NCBI GenBank assembly: GCA_037957365.1 | Contig: JARHVA010005491.1 | Span: 624,001 to 688,000 of the forward strand | DNA length: 64,000 bases | DNA from: Torreya grandis | Taxonomy: Eukaryota > Streptophyta > Pinopsida > Cupressales > Taxaceae | Direction: 5' to 3' | Shown: in pieces, positions 63,330-64,000 of the stretch | How the letters are laid out: each line of letters starts with the position of its first letter | Position numbering within the stretch: the stretch's first letter is position 1 | The notes under the pieces: generated by a model | The model's database searches: none | The model's input: the letters and a program-made list of their open reading frames with translations, nothing else | What the model was told of the DNA's origin: nothing | Position numbers and translations under genes: made by a program

Positions 63330-64000
63330 CATGAAAACCCCTCATGGACCAGTAACAAAGTAGTGCTTGAGATATTTCCCATTGGTGGGCAATGTGAACT
63401 CTACTCCTTGAAGATCTCTCAACTTGAAGGTATTGTTCCCAAGTGTCTTTGCTATTTTATAAGGACTAATCTATAAGGGTGTGAACTTACCATGCTTCCC
63501 ATTTGGTTCAAATGCTTTATCCCAAAGGAGGACCAAGTATCCTTTTATGAATACCTTTAACTTTGACCTTTTGTCAACCCACCTTTTCACTATCTTTTGG
63601 TGTCTACCAAAATTGATGAAGGCTTTCTCCCTTGCATCCTCCATCTGAATGATGTCCAAAAATCTTTAATTATCAAGTTCTTGGCTTTATTCCATGTACT
63701 TTTGCATGAACCTATAAATAGGCAACTTGAGAGTGATAGGAAAGATAGGATCTTGTCCATATACCAATATAAATGGTGAGGCCCTTAAAGCTTGCTTGAT
63801 CCTTATTCTATCAGCCCATAATGCAAACTTAAGAAGCTTGTAATAGGTCCTAGGCTTATTTGCAATAGACTTTTTGATTGTCTTCATTAGGTTTTATTTG
63901 TAGACTCAAAGAATGCATTCCATTTGGGATAATGGTTAGATGCAAATTTGATAGAAATGTCATTACCATAAGCCCATTAAGTCATCTCTATGGATATAAA
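63330..64000 (-). pseudogene. Gypsy integrase C-terminal half, runs off the right edge
   Basis: It begins at the window edge with WAYGNDISIKFASNHYPKWN then FFESTNK, from the integrase '..S..YYPQ.NG..ES.NK' block. The frame 63887-63687 has ALRASPFILVYGQDPIFPI, matching 'A....PF.LVYG..P..P'. The frame 63659-63471 has REKAFINFGRHQKIVKRWVD then GYLVLLWDKAFEPNGKHGKF, matching 'A...F...R......W.D....G.LVL.....P..GKH.KF'. Then comes LGPYKI-like text with LG..YLQ and LP.NG..LK, the chromodomain-like end, to about 63340. Decay is lighter here than in the 34-39 kb element. The 5' part of this element lies beyond 64000. Confidence 0.88.

Noticed and set aside
63597..63779. Plus-strand frame near the right edge
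   Set aside because: Antisense shadow of the well-supported gypsy integrase on the minus strand.

Overview
The window looks like heterochromatic intergenic DNA from a large plant nuclear genome. It is AT-rich and almost free of CpG (the first CpG is near base 1207). It is filled end to end with old, mutated retrotransposons: a plant L1-type LINE with an RNase H domain, Ty1/copia elements and Ty3/gypsy elements. A gymnosperm or another giant-genome plant would fit, but the sequence does not name the species. I found no intact host gene, rRNA, tRNA or CRISPR array, and nothing bacterial. Every coding entry is a pseudogene with several stops or frameshifts, so coordinates are approximate domain extents.

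Layout. (1) 1-1740: unassigned. (2) About 1750-7300, minus strand: a structurally full-length LINE (ORF1 gag; ORF2 with endonuclease, RT, zinc finger and RNase H). (3) 7369-24482: a minus-strand gypsy element with gag and protease but no visible RT or integrase. Its internal region is split by a second LTR element on the plus strand at 9500-18606, which has no gag or pol that I can recognise but carries an unusual ORF remnant of repeated peptides. (4) About 24692-30558, plus: a copia element with all the usual domains. Its 3' LTR ends exactly where a copy of an anonymous 0.8 kb repeat begins (second copy at about 44720-45522). (5) About 32150-33650, minus: an unidentified ORF remnant. (6) About 33900-39910, minus: a gypsy element with gag, PR, RT, RNase H and IN, and a probable 5' LTR from 39911. 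(7) 41460-43960: AT-rich, unassigned. (8) 44010-44785: a very recent tandem duplication containing two long TC microsatellites. (9) About 45990-46870: a diverged tandem array with a period near 110 bp. (10) About 46890-56060, minus: a copia-type element with unusually long LTRs (about 2.7 kb) and only gag recognisable inside. (11) About 57100-60400, minus: a long decayed protein of unknown family with a coiled-coil-like C-terminus. (12) 63330-64000, minus: the integrase C-terminus of another gypsy element that continues past the right edge.

The genes do not work together as a pathway. They are layered insertions that have decayed mainly by C-to-T change, as expected for long-methylated repeats. 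The items most worth a second look are the nested gag-PR gypsy element, the repeat-peptide ORF of the element inside it, the unknown protein at 57-60 kb, the 110-bp array and the recent TC-linked duplication. I did not find a convincing new biological system.
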